A stretch of DNA of 64,000 nt from contig NZ_UWNY01000001.1 of assembly GCF_900604285.1 (NCBI RefSeq), positions 124,001 to 188,000 of the forward strand. Reading direction: 5' to 3'. The translations under genes were made by a program, and so were the position numbers. The stretch's first letter is position 1, and every line of letters starts with the position of its first letter. The stretch comes from Varibaculum vaginae. Lineage in GTDB: Bacteria > Actinomycetota > Actinomycetes > Actinomycetales > Actinomycetaceae. Below, one piece after another: positions 7,460 to 16,990 of the stretch. The notes under the pieces were generated by a model. The model was not told where the DNA came from. It worked only from the letters and a program-made list of their open reading frames with translations, and searched no databases.

Positions 7460-9736
7460 CTAGTGACTGGGGACTGAATCGGGCTTTACTTCCTCAGCAC
7501 TTAGAATCAGCATCGCGTTAATTGACGGTAGGGTAAATAATCCGGCACAAACTAAAATCAAAGCACCAGAGTCATTTGTTAACGCTGCAAGCAGGGAAGT
7601 TAATATTACCCCTTGCGCAAATCGGTATGCGCCCGGAACTGGTTTTAGGGAACGAGAAATAGAAATAGCTAGGATTCTACGCTTCGCAGGAGCATACCCG
7701 GTTAGGCCACGGAAAGCCTTCAAGAGGATGACCGTGAATACCAGGATTATTACCACCGCGAATCCTACCGGTCCTCCAAAAGTGTTAATCATTGCCTGAG
7801 CCTTGCGGGCAACAATAATTCCCCCGCCCCCGCTGGATACTTCAGAGATAAAACGCCCAAAATGTGTCCGAGAAGTGGGAATAGCTAATTTGTCCACCAG
7901 CACGAATACGCTTGAAGATAGCAGTGCCGCCACAATCAGCATAGTCACTTTCCCTGCTCCCACTTTTTTATCAAGAGCCCAATTTAAGGTGATACCCACT
8001 CCCAGAATCATGGCTAGTGGCCCCCCGACATCCGCCCCCAGCCAAGGGAAACCATCTAGAATTACCGCCACCGCAAGTAGACTAAATCCATATATAAAGT
8101 AGCGACGACGACGCGTAGGGAACCTCGCTGTTAACGGCACGAAGCCCAAACACTCTAAAGCCAGAACGGCAGAGAACAAGAACGAATATTTATTGTTGTT
8201 GAGCCCGTAAAAACGGGTAGCAGCCGTAGCAGCAGAGGAAAACATCGCGGAGATTTGATCTGGAGATCCACTAAGTAGACTCACTAAAATCCATGCCAGC
8301 ACCAAAACGGCAGCGACTATTATCGGCGCCGAGTGACGCAGATACTCCCACTTCCGGGCGATAAGCTCACCGCCAGCCAAGCAGAGAGCGGAAAATACTC
8401 CCGCAATTAACAGTACTAACACCAGGAATTGAGCAGTGAGGATGGGGGCAGACATTTTCAGAGCATTAGGGGTAAAGTTACCGTCGGCACCACCCCATAC
8501 TTTCGCCGGCACATATGCCGCCAAGGTGCTTGCCGGCCCCAGCAGAGCGGCAGTTAAACAGATTCCGGCAAAAAATTTGCGACAGCGGGAGGAAATGCGC
8601 AATTTTTTGCGCCACAATAAAAAGAGTAAAAGCACAGTAGACAGCAGCAATATTATCCCGGTTAGGACAATAAAACGTGCCTGCACAATAGTCGCCTGGT
8701 CTGCGCGCAAAGCCTGATTACGGAGCCAATCAAGATTTCCTACCAGCCCGAAGTCCCGTTGAGACCGGAAGCTTCCTCCCACTAGGTAATCAGGGCCATT
8801 AGCTCCGCTGACATCTAGGATTTGTTTCGTGAAATCGACAGTGGCAAGCAGTCCAAGTTGTCGGGTAGAGGATGAACTCAATATCCCCGTTTTGCTGTCA
8901 GGGTTCCGTACAAAAGCCATCCCCAAGTGAGGTGTGGCAGAATGATCAGCCACATCCAAACCAAAGATCCGGTCATTCTTTCCTGCTCCGCGTAGGGCGG
9001 CGGTAAGCGCCTTTAATACCTGGTCACCACGGGGTTTACTCGCCCTATCTACACGGGGTAAGCCATCGGCGGGAGTAGCGTTTAGAGAAGTAGGGGAAAC
9101 TTTAATCTCTGTATTGGAACTAACCGCACCCACATCTACGATCGTTACATCACTTTCTTGCAGCGCTGCTTTTACCTGAGAAGAAAGCCTGGAGGTTTCT
9201 GCCCGCGGGCTATACTTGGCGATCTTTCCAGCGCTATCCATAGCCGCAATGGCTGCTCCCTCACCGATAGCTCGCACCCTAGTGCCGTTTGCTGCCAAGC
9301 TCTGCCCTAAAGTTCCGGGAACGGCTTGTTCATTTTGTCGAGAGGCATCTTGCCTCCATGAGGCTATGTAGCTGGCAGGAACCTTGCCGCTAGAGAGCCC
9401 AGGAATATTCGGACAATGCCCACTGGCTCTCCCTTGGGTAGCGGTCACGCGCATGCCAGTTGAAAGAGTGAGATACCCATCCAGCGGGCAGGTGGTTTTT
9501 GCGGCGTTATGACGAGTCAGGTTAGCGAGACTGGCTGAACCGAGAGCCTCCATAAACTCTCTTCCACTCTTTTCTTGAAGATTGATATCCGACCAGGAAA
9601 GACCAGAGGTAACCAGTACCAGCACCCGGGGGCGCTCGCGCGCCTGAACTTGCAGAGGAAAAAGTAGCGCTATCACCAAGGCAAAAAGCAAAAGAGTAAT
9701 AGCGCGCCGCGACCTGCGGGAGCAGCGTTTGTTCAC
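7460..9736 (-). CDS. Large multi-pass membrane protein with an extracellular N-terminal domain
   Basis: A 758-residue protein I do not recognise by name. Residues ~12-32 form a signal anchor or signal peptide (TLLLFALVIALLFPLQVQA). A ~310-residue domain predicted outside the cell follows; its opening VLVLVTSGLSWSDI resembles the first strand and metal-binding start of alkaline-phosphatase-superfamily folds, and a repeated IVDVGAV / GLDVADHSATPHLG pattern fits that idea, but key metal ligands are not clearly conserved. The second half (from ~350) has about 9-11 hydrophobic helices, with a long basic loop near 375-385. Its start lies ~200 bp from a divergent amino-acid transporter. No catalytic function can be stated. 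Could be an envelope-assembly enzyme or flippase-like protein. Confidence 0.75.
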   Translation of the reverse strand: MNKRCSRRSRRAITLLLFALVIALLFPLQVQARERPRVLVLVTSGLSWSDINLQEKSGREFMEALGSASLANLTRHNAAKTTCPLDGYLTLSTGMRVTATQGRASGHCPNIPGLSSGKVPASYIASWRQDASRQNEQAVPGTLGQSLAANGTRVRAIGEGAAIAAMDSAGKIAKYSPRAETSRLSSQVKAALQESDVTIVDVGAVSSNTEIKVSPTSLNATPADGLPRVDRASKPRGDQVLKALTAALRGAGKNDRIFGLDVADHSATPHLGMAFVRNPDSKTGILSSSSTRQLGLLATVDFTKQILDVSGANGPDYLVGGSFRSQRDFGLVGNLDWLRNQALRADQATIVQARFIVLTGIILLLSTVLLLFLLWRKKLRISSRCRKFFAGICLTAALLGPASTLAAYVPAKVWGGADGNFTPNALKMSAPILTAQFLVLVLLIAGVFSALCLAGGELIARKWEYLRHSAPIIVAAVLVLAWILVSLLSGSPDQISAMFSSAATAATRFYGLNNNKYSFLFSAVLALECLGFVPLTARFPTRRRRYFIYGFSLLAVAVILDGFPWLGADVGGPLAMILGVGITLNWALDKKVGAGKVTMLIVAALLSSSVFVLVDKLAIPTSRTHFGRFISEVSSGGGGIIVARKAQAMINTFGGPVGFAVVIILVFTVILLKAFRGLTGYAPAKRRILAISISRSLKPVPGAYRFAQGVILTSLLAALTNDSGALILVCAGLFTLPSINAMLILSAEEVKPDSVPSH

Positions 9737-9885
9737 CTCCCTAGCATATCGGTCTTTTGTTTCCCAAAGCGCTTACGCAGGTACTCGCCCTAAAAAACCT
9801 CAGTTTTCCCTAAATATAAATAGAATTTTATACCCAAGAATGAACCCAAAAGAGATAACCGCCACAAACACCCCGTTCGGGTTTG

Positions 9886-9891
9886 TATAAT
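9886..9891 (+). promoter_or_regulatory. Candidate -10 box for the amino-acid ABC importer
   Basis: A perfect TATAAT preceded by TTG lies 48 bp upstream of the substrate-binding-protein ATG. No good -35 hexamer is seen 16-18 bp upstream, so the match is suggestive only. Confidence 0.45.
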
Positions 9892-9939
9892 TATTCGTAT
9901 CGTTGCATACTTTCTACATACCTACTGATTGGAGATATC

Positions 9940-10860
9940 ATGAAACGCAAACTCGCGGCACTAGCCGCCATTTCCCTAACCTCCTTTGGCTTAGCTGCCT
10001 GCAGCTCCGGCAGCGGAAGTGCCGCCGATCCCGCAACTGATCCGGGAGAAAAAGGCTTCGATGTATCGACTATTAAAGCCGATCCCGCAGTCGCAAAACT
10101 GGTGCCGGCAGATATCAAAAAAGCCGGAGTCCTTAAAAATGGAGCTTCGGTAGACTATGCACCCGCCGAATACATGAAATCCGATAACAAGACCCCTACC
10201 GGTTATGACGTAGATATGGTCAAAGCGGTGGCTAAGGTTATGGGGCTAAAGGACGGCACCACCACTCACGGCGAGTTTGATTCTCTAATTCCGCAAATCG
10301 GAACTAAATACGACATCGGGGTTTCCGGTTTCAGCATTACCAAAGAGCGCGAAGCCGAAACCCAGATGGTTTCCTATGCGGAACTAGGATTCTCTTACGG
10401 AGTAGCCAAAGGCAACCCCAAGAAGTTCGATCCCAAGAATCCCTGTGGCAAGACCGTTGGAGTGCAAACCGGAACCGCCCAGCAGGACACCATTAAAGAA
10501 CTTTCTAAACAGTGCGAGTCTGAGGGTAAGCCTGCCATCACCGTAAAAGAACACAAGATGCAGACCGAAATCGTCCCCAAGGTCACCGGCGGACAGTACG
10601 ACGCTGTACTAGCCGACTCCCCAGTAGTTGGCTACGCGGTAAAGATGAGCGGCGGAGAACTGGAACTTATCGGTAATGCTTTCGAAACCGCCAAGCATGG
10701 GATTGTAGTCAATAAGGATAATGAACAGCTGGCAAAAGCGGTACAGGCGGCACTGCAGAAACTGATGGATGACGGAACTTTGAAGAAGATTTTCGCGCTT
10801 TACGGTTCAGATAACTTCATCCTAAATAAAGCCGAAATCAATCCCGAAGTTTCCGAGTAA
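9940..10860 (+). CDS. Amino-acid ABC transporter substrate-binding lipoprotein
   Basis: A 306-residue periplasmic-binding-type lipoprotein that captures a polar amino acid outside the cell for the ABC importer encoded next. The start MKRKLAALAAISLTSFGLAA ends in a LAAC lipobox (Cys near residue 21) followed by a Ser/Gly-rich tether. The mature part has the SBP family 3 pattern: YAPAEYM, GYDVDMVKAVAKVMG, GEFDSLIPQIGTKYDIGVSGFSITKEREAE, and GKTVGVQTGTAQQD in the second lobe. ATG 9940 is chosen because it follows GGAG and begins the signal peptide; the longer frame overlaps the TATAAT box. It heads a three-gene operon. The exact substrate is unknown. Confidence 0.93.
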   Translation: MKRKLAALAAISLTSFGLAACSSGSGSAADPATDPGEKGFDVSTIKADPAVAKLVPADIKKAGVLKNGASVDYAPAEYMKSDNKTPTGYDVDMVKAVAKVMGLKDGTTTHGEFDSLIPQIGTKYDIGVSGFSITKEREAETQMVSYAELGFSYGVAKGNPKKFDPKNPCGKTVGVQTGTAQQDTIKELSKQCESEGKPAITVKEHKMQTEIVPKVTGGQYDAVLADSPVVGYAVKMSGGELELIGNAFETAKHGIVVNKDNEQLAKAVQAALQKLMDDGTLKKIFALYGSDNFILNKAEINPEVSE

Positions 10861-10884
10861 AACCTCAGGACATAAGCTTTAACT

Positions 10885-11841
10885 ATGAATAGCCAAAAAA
10901 TTAAAGATGGCGCCGCACTGACCAGGCCGCGTCCGGTATTTTCGCCGGGACGTCTGGTCAGTGCGGTTATAGTGCTGATTCTAGCCGCGATGCTGGTACA
11001 TGGTCTGGTAGCCAACGAAAAGTTTCGTTGGGATCAAGTAGCCATCTACCTCTTCCACCCCACGGTGCTACGCGGCATCATGTGGACGCTGATTCTAACG
11101 ATAGTTTCCATGCTGATCGGGGTAATCCTGGCGGTAACCATGGCGATTATGCGCCAGTCCCCTAACCCGATCATGAAAGGGGTTTCCTGGACCTATATTT
11201 GGTTTTTCCGCGGAACCCCTATCTACACCCAGCTATTGTTTTGGGGAATGCTACCCACCCTTTATTCCACCCTCTCGCTAGGAGTTCCCTTTGGTCCAGA
11301 ACTACTGACTTTTGACACCAACACGGTGATTAGTCCGGCGGTTGCCGCCATTTTAGGACTGGGCCTTAACGAAGGTGCCTACCTGGCAGAAATTGTGCGT
11401 TCTGGTCTTAACGCTGTGGATTCGGGACAAGAAGAAGCTGCGCGCGCCCTAGGGATGAGACGCAGCCAAATTTTGCGGCGGATTATTCTCCCCCAAGCCA
11501 TGCGAGTAATTATTCCTCCCACCGGCAACGAAACTATTTCGATGCTGAAAACTACTTCTCTAGTTTTGGCAGTGCCATTTACTTTGGAGATTACATTCGC
11601 CACCCAAACTATCGGGCAACGCTTATTCCTGCCAATCCCATTATTACTGGTGGCAGCAATTTGGTATTTGTCGATTACTTCGATTTTGATGGTGATCCAA
11701 AGCCATATCGAAAGCTACTTCGGCCGCGGTTTCGACGAGCGCACCGGAAAGCAAAGGAAACCCACCGGTTCGCGTAAACAACGCGCGATGGCCGAATCTG
11801 GTACCACTAAAGACGATCCTTTCTTGGAGTACACCCCATGA
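10885..11841 (+). CDS. Polar amino-acid ABC transporter permease
   Basis: A 318-residue inner-membrane permease of the His/Glu/Gln family. After a basic N-terminus there is one helix (~25-45), then the permease core with about five helices ([56 protein letters not shown]). The EAA coupling motif reads [25 protein letters not shown]. It starts 24 bp after the lipoprotein gene, and its last 4 bases (ATGA) overlap the ATPase start, so the operon is translationally coupled. Only one permease gene is present, so a homodimer is expected. The C-terminal tail is long, basic and polar. Confidence 0.93.
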   Translation: MNSQKIKDGAALTRPRPVFSPGRLVSAVIVLILAAMLVHGLVANEKFRWDQVAIYLFHPTVLRGIMWTLILTIVSMLIGVILAVTMAIMRQSPNPIMKGVSWTYIWFFRGTPIYTQLLFWGMLPTLYSTLSLGVPFGPELLTFDTNTVISPAVAAILGLGLNEGAYLAEIVRSGLNAVDSGQEEAARALGMRRSQILRRIILPQAMRVIIPPTGNETISMLKTTSLVLAVPFTLEITFATQTIGQRLFLPIPLLLVAAIWYLSITSILMVIQSHIESYFGRGFDERTGKQRKPTGSRKQRAMAESGTTKDDPFLEYTP

Positions 11842-12683
11842 CCTCACAACCAGAAAATCAACCCTTAATGGTAGACTTACAGCACGTCCACAAGTTTTTT
11901 GGGGATCTCCACGTGCTGCGGGACGTAAGTTTACAAGTTGGCGCGGGGGAAGTATGCGTCCTCCTCGGCCCTTCTGGATCCGGGAAATCTACCCTACTGC
12001 GCTGTGTGAACGAGCTAGAACAGGTTTCCGGAGGGCGTGTTTACCTCAACGGGGAACTATTGGGGATGGAAGAGTGCGCGCCCTCGAAAAATCCACTACG
12101 TGCCTATTTGGATCGCCGCCGCGGTTCGCTCACCGAGCAGGGAACAGTGCTACGTCGCTTAACCGATCAGGAAATCGCGCGCCAGCGCTCTCAAGTAGGC
12201 ATGGTGTTTCAGCGTTTCAACCTATTCCCCCACAAAACTGCACTGGAAAACGTGATGGAAGCACCTACCCAGGTGAAAGGAATTGGTAAAGACGAGGCAC
12301 GAACTAAGGCTCTGGAGCTGCTAGAGCGGGTAGGGCTGGCGGAGCGTGCCGATCATTACCCGGCTCAGCTTTCAGGTGGACAGCAACAGCGGGTAGCTAT
12401 TGCCCGCGCCCTCGCCATGGAGCCCGAGCTAATGCTCTTTGACGAGCCTACTTCTGCCCTCGATCCCGAGTTGGTAGGGGAAGTCCTATCGGTCATGCAA
12501 GACCTGGCACGCGGAGGGATGACCATGATCGTGGTAACCCACGAGATTGGTTTCGCCCGGGAGGTCGCCGACCATGTAGTGTTTATGGACGAAGGTAAAA
12601 TCCTGGAGCAGGGCACCCCTGACCAGGTGATTAACCATCCACAAAACCCGCGCACCCAAGACTTCTTCTCTAAGGTGCTTTAG
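11838..12683 (+). CDS. Polar amino-acid ABC transporter ATPase with an internal insertion
   Basis: A 281-residue ATPase powering the adjacent importer. Walker A is GPSGSGKST (about 44-52), Q-loop in [11 protein letters not shown], signature [15 protein letters not shown], Walker [15 protein letters not shown], switch His in VVTHE. Typical GlnQ/HisP-type ATPases are ~245 residues; this one has about 35 extra residues (roughly 70-110, including an Arg-rich [15 protein letters not shown] stretch) between Walker A and the Q-loop. All catalytic motifs are intact. Start overlaps the permease stop by 4 bases. Confidence 0.93.
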   Translation: MTSQPENQPLMVDLQHVHKFFGDLHVLRDVSLQVGAGEVCVLLGPSGSGKSTLLRCVNELEQVSGGRVYLNGELLGMEECAPSKNPLRAYLDRRRGSLTEQGTVLRRLTDQEIARQRSQVGMVFQRFNLFPHKTALENVMEAPTQVKGIGKDEARTKALELLERVGLAERADHYPAQLSGGQQQRVAIARALAMEPELMLFDEPTSALDPELVGEVLSVMQDLARGGMTMIVVTHEIGFAREVADHVVFMDEGKILEQGTPDQVINHPQNPRTQDFFSKVL

Positions 12684-12774
12684 GGCGAGAAATCCCCTAG
12701 CTAGCGCGCTTTCTAGCTTAGAACTACTAGACTCACACATCTTCACTACCAGCATTTATATTCCATACTGATGA

Positions 12775-12843
12775 AATTGGCGCGATTTCACTGGTAGATT
12801 TGGCGTCATTTCGCTGATGGATTTGGCGAAATACGATTATTGA
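12775..12843. repeat. Three degenerate 23-bp tandem repeats
   Basis: Units at 12775-12797, 12798-12820 and 12821-12843 share ATTTGGCG near their start, followed in the first two by (G/T)(A/C)ATTTC(A/G)CTG(G/A)T. The third has diverged after the first 8-10 bases. They lie ~90 bp after the ATPase stop, in non-coding DNA. Function unknown: possible protein-binding iterons or a worn element end. Confidence 0.6.
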
Positions 12844-12897
12844 AGACCGGCACCCCTCAACGCGCAGCAACACAAAGACACAGACGAAAATAAGGGA

Positions 12898-13003
12898 TGC
12901 AGGGGGGAGATTTTATCCGAACAGGCGCGGTGGGCATAAAGTCTGAAAAAATACGGCAGTATTTTCTCAGACTTTGGGCAGGAGGAAAAATCTCCCCCCT
13001 GCA
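12898..13003. repeat. Nested inverted repeat (106 bp) at the end of the exporter operon
   Basis: Outer arms are a perfect 17-bp match: TGCAGGGGGGAGATTTT (12898-12914) and its complement at 12987-13003. Inside, a second hairpin has arms 12938-12954 and 12959-12975 (17 bp, one mismatch) around loop GGCA. The right arm ends 6 bp after the stop of the minus-strand ABC exporter, and the converging importer operon ends 214 bp to the left, so transcription termination is the simplest role. No classic T-tract follows either hairpin. A MITE-like element is an alternative, but no target duplication is seen. Confidence 0.7.
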
Positions 13004-13009
13004 ATACAC

Positions 13010-14905
13010 TTAGGCATCAATGTCACCTTTGGTGAACTGCGCGTTGTAGAGGCGGGCGTACGCGCCTTCCACGGCCAGTAACTCTTCGTGCGTCCCGTGC
13101 TCGACAATATCGCCATGTTCCATCACGAATATCACGTCACTGTCACGAATTGTCGACAGGCGATGGGCAATCACGAACGAGGTACGGCCCGCAGTAGCTT
13201 TGGCTACTGCTCGTTGAATCAGCTGCTCTGTGCGGGTATCGACCGAGGAAGTCGCCTCATCAAGAATCAAAAGCGGCTTATCGGCAACCATCGCGCGGGC
13301 AATAGTCACCAACTGGCGCTGCCCGCTTGAAAGGGCAGAATCCTCGCGGATCTCAGTATCGAGGCCGTGGGGCAGTTGCGCAACCAAATCACTTAGTCCG
13401 ACTGCCTTAATCACCTGTTCAAGGCGTTCCTCGGATACTTCCTGCTGAGAATAAATAATGTTTTCCCGCAGGGTTCCTTGGAACATCCAGCTGTCCTGGA
13501 GCACCATCGCGAACTGTGAATCCACGTCCTCGCGCCGCATCACAGAAAGCGGGGTACCGTCCAGGAGAATCTCCCCGGAGTCCAGTTCGTAAAAGCGCAT
13601 TAATAGGTTTACTAGGGTGGTTTTTCCGGCTCCAGTCGGACCTACGATGGCCACGTTTTGTCCCGGATGTACCCGGGCAGAAAATCCGTGAATAATTTCT
13701 TTGCCCGGTTGGTAGGAGAAGTGGATGTTCCGGAACTCCACCTCTCCCCGGGTTACCTCGCTGCTCAGCGCCGGTTTTTCTGATTCCTCGGGCAGTTCGT
13801 CCTCTTCTAGGATCTCAAAAACGCGCCCTCCAGCAGCTGCCGCAGATTGGAAGGAGGCCGCCGCGGAAGCTAGGTTCGATAAGGGCTGGGTGAAAACCCG
13901 GATATAGAGCATGAATGCGGCGATTACTCCGATGGTGAGGTTACCTTTCACCACCAGGACTGCACCTAGCACACATACCACTACGTAACCCAGATTTCCC
14001 ACGAACCCCATTACCGGCATCATCAATTGGGAGAGGAAATCAGCGCGCCAAGTGGCACTATAAAGACGCTGGTTACGGCGATTAAACTCAGCAGTGGTGG
14101 CAGCTGCCGCATTGTAAATATTGATGATTCCCTGCCCGGATAACGATTCTTCGATATGCCCGTTTAGACTGCCCAGATAGGATTGCCGGCGAATAAAGAA
14201 CCGCTGAGAGAACACCATAATCACCGCGTTGAGGACGAACCCCAGAAGCGTTACTCCCATACCGGCTAACGCCATCCGCCACTCGGTGTACAGCATCATA
14301 AACGCGGCACCTACCAGGGTTACTACTCCAGTAATGATGGTGGTGATTGCCGAATGCAGGGTTTGCACCAGGGTGTCGATATCGTTGGTTACCCGGCTCA
14401 TGGTGTCGCCGTGACTGGTGTTGTCGAAGAAGGACAGCGGCAGGCGATCGATTTTTCGGTCAATAGCGGAGCGCATCCGTTGCCCGGTGCGTTGGGTAAC
14501 CACCACCATGATCAGCGATTGCCCCAGGTTAAAGCAGAATCCCAGAACGAGGACGAGGGTTGCTATCCGCAACAAATGAAAGATCTTGTCCATATCGATA
14601 CTGCTGCGCAGCCCGGAGGCGATCACATCGGTTATCAGCCCTAAAAACATCGGCATTATCGCAGTCAGCAGCGATCCAGCAACCGCCAAAATTACCGCGA
14701 ACAGGATCGCTATCCGGTAGCGTCCCAGAAACTGGGCAAGGCCGCGGACCGATTGGGCGAACTTTCCCTTTTGGGCCTTCTCATAGACGTTTTCGCCGCG
14801 GCTTCCTCCCGGGCGCACCGGGGACATCTTTTTGACGACTGGTTCAAGACCGCGCCGCGCCGACTCGACTCGCTGCTCCCACCTGCTCTTTTCTGTCTCT
14901 GTCAT
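13010..14905 (-). CDS. ABC exporter half-transporter, second subunit
   Basis: A 631-residue ABC exporter half: a ~75-residue basic N-terminal extension, six membrane helices (about 75-380), then the nucleotide-binding domain. Walker A is GPTGAGKTT, signature LSSGQRQLVTIARAM (Ser-Ser-Gly instead of LSGGQ), Walker B LLILDEATSSVDTRTE with the catalytic Glu, and H-loop IAHRLSTI. It overlaps the preceding exporter gene by 4 bases (ATGA). The two therefore almost surely form a heterodimer of the LmrCD / multidrug-lipid type. Its consensus Walker B Glu makes this the catalytic-site subunit. Substrate unknown. Confidence 0.93.
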   Translation of the reverse strand: MTETEKSRWEQRVESARRGLEPVVKKMSPVRPGGSRGENVYEKAQKGKFAQSVRGLAQFLGRYRIAILFAVILAVAGSLLTAIMPMFLGLITDVIASGLRSSIDMDKIFHLLRIATLVLVLGFCFNLGQSLIMVVVTQRTGQRMRSAIDRKIDRLPLSFFDNTSHGDTMSRVTNDIDTLVQTLHSAITTIITGVVTLVGAAFMMLYTEWRMALAGMGVTLLGFVLNAVIMVFSQRFFIRRQSYLGSLNGHIEESLSGQGIINIYNAAAATTAEFNRRNQRLYSATWRADFLSQLMMPVMGFVGNLGYVVVCVLGAVLVVKGNLTIGVIAAFMLYIRVFTQPLSNLASAAASFQSAAAAGGRVFEILEEDELPEESEKPALSSEVTRGEVEFRNIHFSYQPGKEIIHGFSARVHPGQNVAIVGPTGAGKTTLVNLLMRFYELDSGEILLDGTPLSVMRREDVDSQFAMVLQDSWMFQGTLRENIIYSQQEVSEERLEQVIKAVGLSDLVAQLPHGLDTEIREDSALSSGQRQLVTIARAMVADKPLLILDEATSSVDTRTEQLIQRAVAKATAGRTSFVIAHRLSTIRDSDVIFVMEHGDIVEHGTHEELLAVEGAYARLYNAQFTKGDIDA

Positions 14906-16683
14906 GCCAACTCCTCCTCAGAGAGTTGGGACAGCGCAATTTCGCGATAGATCTTCGAGGACGCCATCAGGGATTCGTGCGTTCCTCGCTCCACAATCTT
15001 GCCGTGATCGATGACTAAAATCTGGTCGGCCTCTCTAACGGTCGCGATCCGCTGCGCCACAATAATCTGGGTTTTCCCGCGGGCTTTTTCTGCCAGTTCC
15101 CCGCGAATATCCCGGTCGGTGGCATAGTCGAGGGCGCTAAAAGTGTCATCGAAAATCAGGATTTGGGCATCTCTAGCCACTGTCCGGGCAATCGAAATCC
15201 GCTGTTTTTGTCCGCCGGAAAAATTACTGCCTCCTTGAGCTACTTCCGCTGCAAACTCGCCCTCTTTATCAGCGATAAAGTCGCAGGCAGCAGTATCTCC
15301 GGCCTTTACGACATTTGTGGGGGTTATGTCTTTCGGACCTTCTCCCAAGGCAATATTGGAAGCGATAGTACCGGTAAACAGGGTGATTTTTTGGGGTGAA
15401 TATGCGATTTGGTTACGCAGGTCGTGCAAGCGCCATTCCCTCACGTCCTGGCCGTTAACCAAAACCTGGCCTTCGCGAGGATCGTAGACTCGGGCAATCA
15501 GGTTCACCAGTGAAGTTTTTCCGCTGCCGGTGGCTCCAATTAGGGCAACGGTCTGCCCGCGCGGAATTTTTAGATTTATCTGGTGGAGAGCGTCATTTTC
15601 AGCTCGGGGATAGCGGAATGAAACATCCCTAAACTCAATCGCCGGTTCCTGCAGATCTTGGCGGATTTCTTTTCCGAGGGAGGATGGGGGCTGGTCTGCA
15701 GAAACTACCGGATCGACCAGGGAGGGTTCACAATCAAGCACTTCCCTAATGCGGCGATTAGCCACAATCGCGCGGGGAGCAAATACGAACACCATGGCCA
15801 TCATTAGGAAACCACTGATCGCTTGGGTAGCGTACCCGGAAAATACGATCATCTGTGAAAACAGGGTTACTTTCGCGGGAGCGGCGGCGGCATAAATCAT
15901 GAAAGCACCCAGCACATAGATCGCCAGGATAAGCCCGGAAATCACCGTGTTCATCATGGGCATCATGAAGGAAAAAGTGCCGGAGACCATCAGGTGAGTG
16001 TGGGTTAGCTCAGTGTTGGTGGCTTCAAAACGCTGCTGGTGAAAATCCTGGGAACCGTAGGCGCGGATCACCCGCACCCCTTCCATATGCTCGCGGGATA
16101 CCCGGTTTAAGTCATCAGTTATCCGCTGCATCCGCATCATCCGTGGCATCACGATCCGCCAAATAACGAAGATCATCACCAGTAAAATCAAAGCCGCAAC
16201 CCCGGTAGCGGCAGTCCAAGTCAAGTTCTTACCTGCAATTTTGATAAGAGCCCAGACGGTGAGAATGGGGGCTTTTACTATCAGCTGACACCCCATCACC
16301 ACAAACATTTGTACCTGGGTCACATCGTTAGTGGAACGAGTAATTAGCGAGGGTGCGCCGAAATATTCAAAGTCTGTTTCCGGGAGCGAAATCGCTTTAG
16401 TGAACACCGCTTGACGCAGGTTACGGGCGACAGTGGCACCAATCATGGCCATGCAATAGCCAGTAATTACGGCTACTGCCAGGGATCCAGCGGCGCAGCC
16501 CAACATTTTTGCACCTTCGGCGAGTACCCCGCCGACCGTAGCACCTGGCTTCACAATCATTTCGGTGATGGTTTGCATGTAGTCGATCAGGCGCAAATCC
16601 AAGAAGACCTGGCAAATGATGGTGATGATTGCCAGCGCGCTGAGCAGCCATTCTCTGTTACCTAGGTGCCGCAGTACGGTCAT
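14902..16683 (-). CDS. ABC exporter half-transporter, first subunit
   Basis: A 593-residue ABC exporter half with six membrane helices and a C-terminal ATPase. Walker A is GATGSGKTS, signature FSGGQKQRISIARTV, Walker B ILIFDDTFSALD. The residue after the Walker B Asp is Asp rather than the catalytic Glu, and the switch region reads IVAQRIAT with Gln where His is usual. This is the classic degenerate-site half of a heterodimeric exporter; the neighbour supplies the intact residues. ATG 16683 is chosen because GAGGGG precedes it; the upstream Met has no ribosome site. First gene of the two-gene operon. Confidence 0.92.
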   Translation of the reverse strand: MTVLRHLGNREWLLSALAIITIICQVFLDLRLIDYMQTITEMIVKPGATVGGVLAEGAKMLGCAAGSLAVAVITGYCMAMIGATVARNLRQAVFTKAISLPETDFEYFGAPSLITRSTNDVTQVQMFVVMGCQLIVKAPILTVWALIKIAGKNLTWTAATGVAALILLVMIFVIWRIVMPRMMRMQRITDDLNRVSREHMEGVRVIRAYGSQDFHQQRFEATNTELTHTHLMVSGTFSFMMPMMNTVISGLILAIYVLGAFMIYAAAAPAKVTLFSQMIVFSGYATQAISGFLMMAMVFVFAPRAIVANRRIREVLDCEPSLVDPVVSADQPPSSLGKEIRQDLQEPAIEFRDVSFRYPRAENDALHQINLKIPRGQTVALIGATGSGKTSLVNLIARVYDPREGQVLVNGQDVREWRLHDLRNQIAYSPQKITLFTGTIASNIALGEGPKDITPTNVVKAGDTAACDFIADKEGEFAAEVAQGGSNFSGGQKQRISIARTVARDAQILIFDDTFSALDYATDRDIRGELAEKARGKTQIIVAQRIATVREADQILVIDHGKIVERGTHESLMASSKIYREIALSQLSEEELA

Positions 16684-16928
16684 GGAATCCCCTCGGTTCT
16701 TGGATAAGTATTGGCGCCGCAACTGTTTGCATCCTAGCTTGCACAATCATGCTTGTCGGGTGATTTACCCGGATTTGCGCCCTCCGCGAAGATATCTACA
16801 TCTCCCAGAGTTAAATAAAAGCAAAATTAACCAGCATTACCAGAAAAAATAATGAAATAAAGGCATGCGAGATGGGCATTAACCCGAATGTTACTTGGTC
16901 TAAGCATTCTAGACGGTCGGGCGAATGC
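16684..16928. other. Intergenic promoter region of the ABC exporter
   Basis: About 245 bp between the exporter start (minus) and the rplL terminator. It must hold the exporter promoter, but I see no confident -10/-35 pair, no ORF with a ribosome site and no clear hairpin. Confidence 0.4.
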
Positions 16929-16966
16929 AAAAGCTGTGCGGGGAAGATTTTCCCCGCACAGCTTTT
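16929..16966 (-). terminator. Intrinsic terminator of rplJ-rplL
   Basis: A perfect 16-bp stem (16929-16944 with 16951-16966) and 6-base loop, GC-rich with an A/T base. It lies 25 bp after the rplL stop; on the minus strand it ends in TTTT. Confidence 0.9.
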
Positions 16967-16990
16967 TTAAAAGTAAAAGACTAACTAGCC

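Noticed and set aside
6775-7463. Plus-strand ORFs over rpmG and the tRNA block
   Set aside because: They are antisense to rpmG and the three tRNAs, whose structures explain the sequence.
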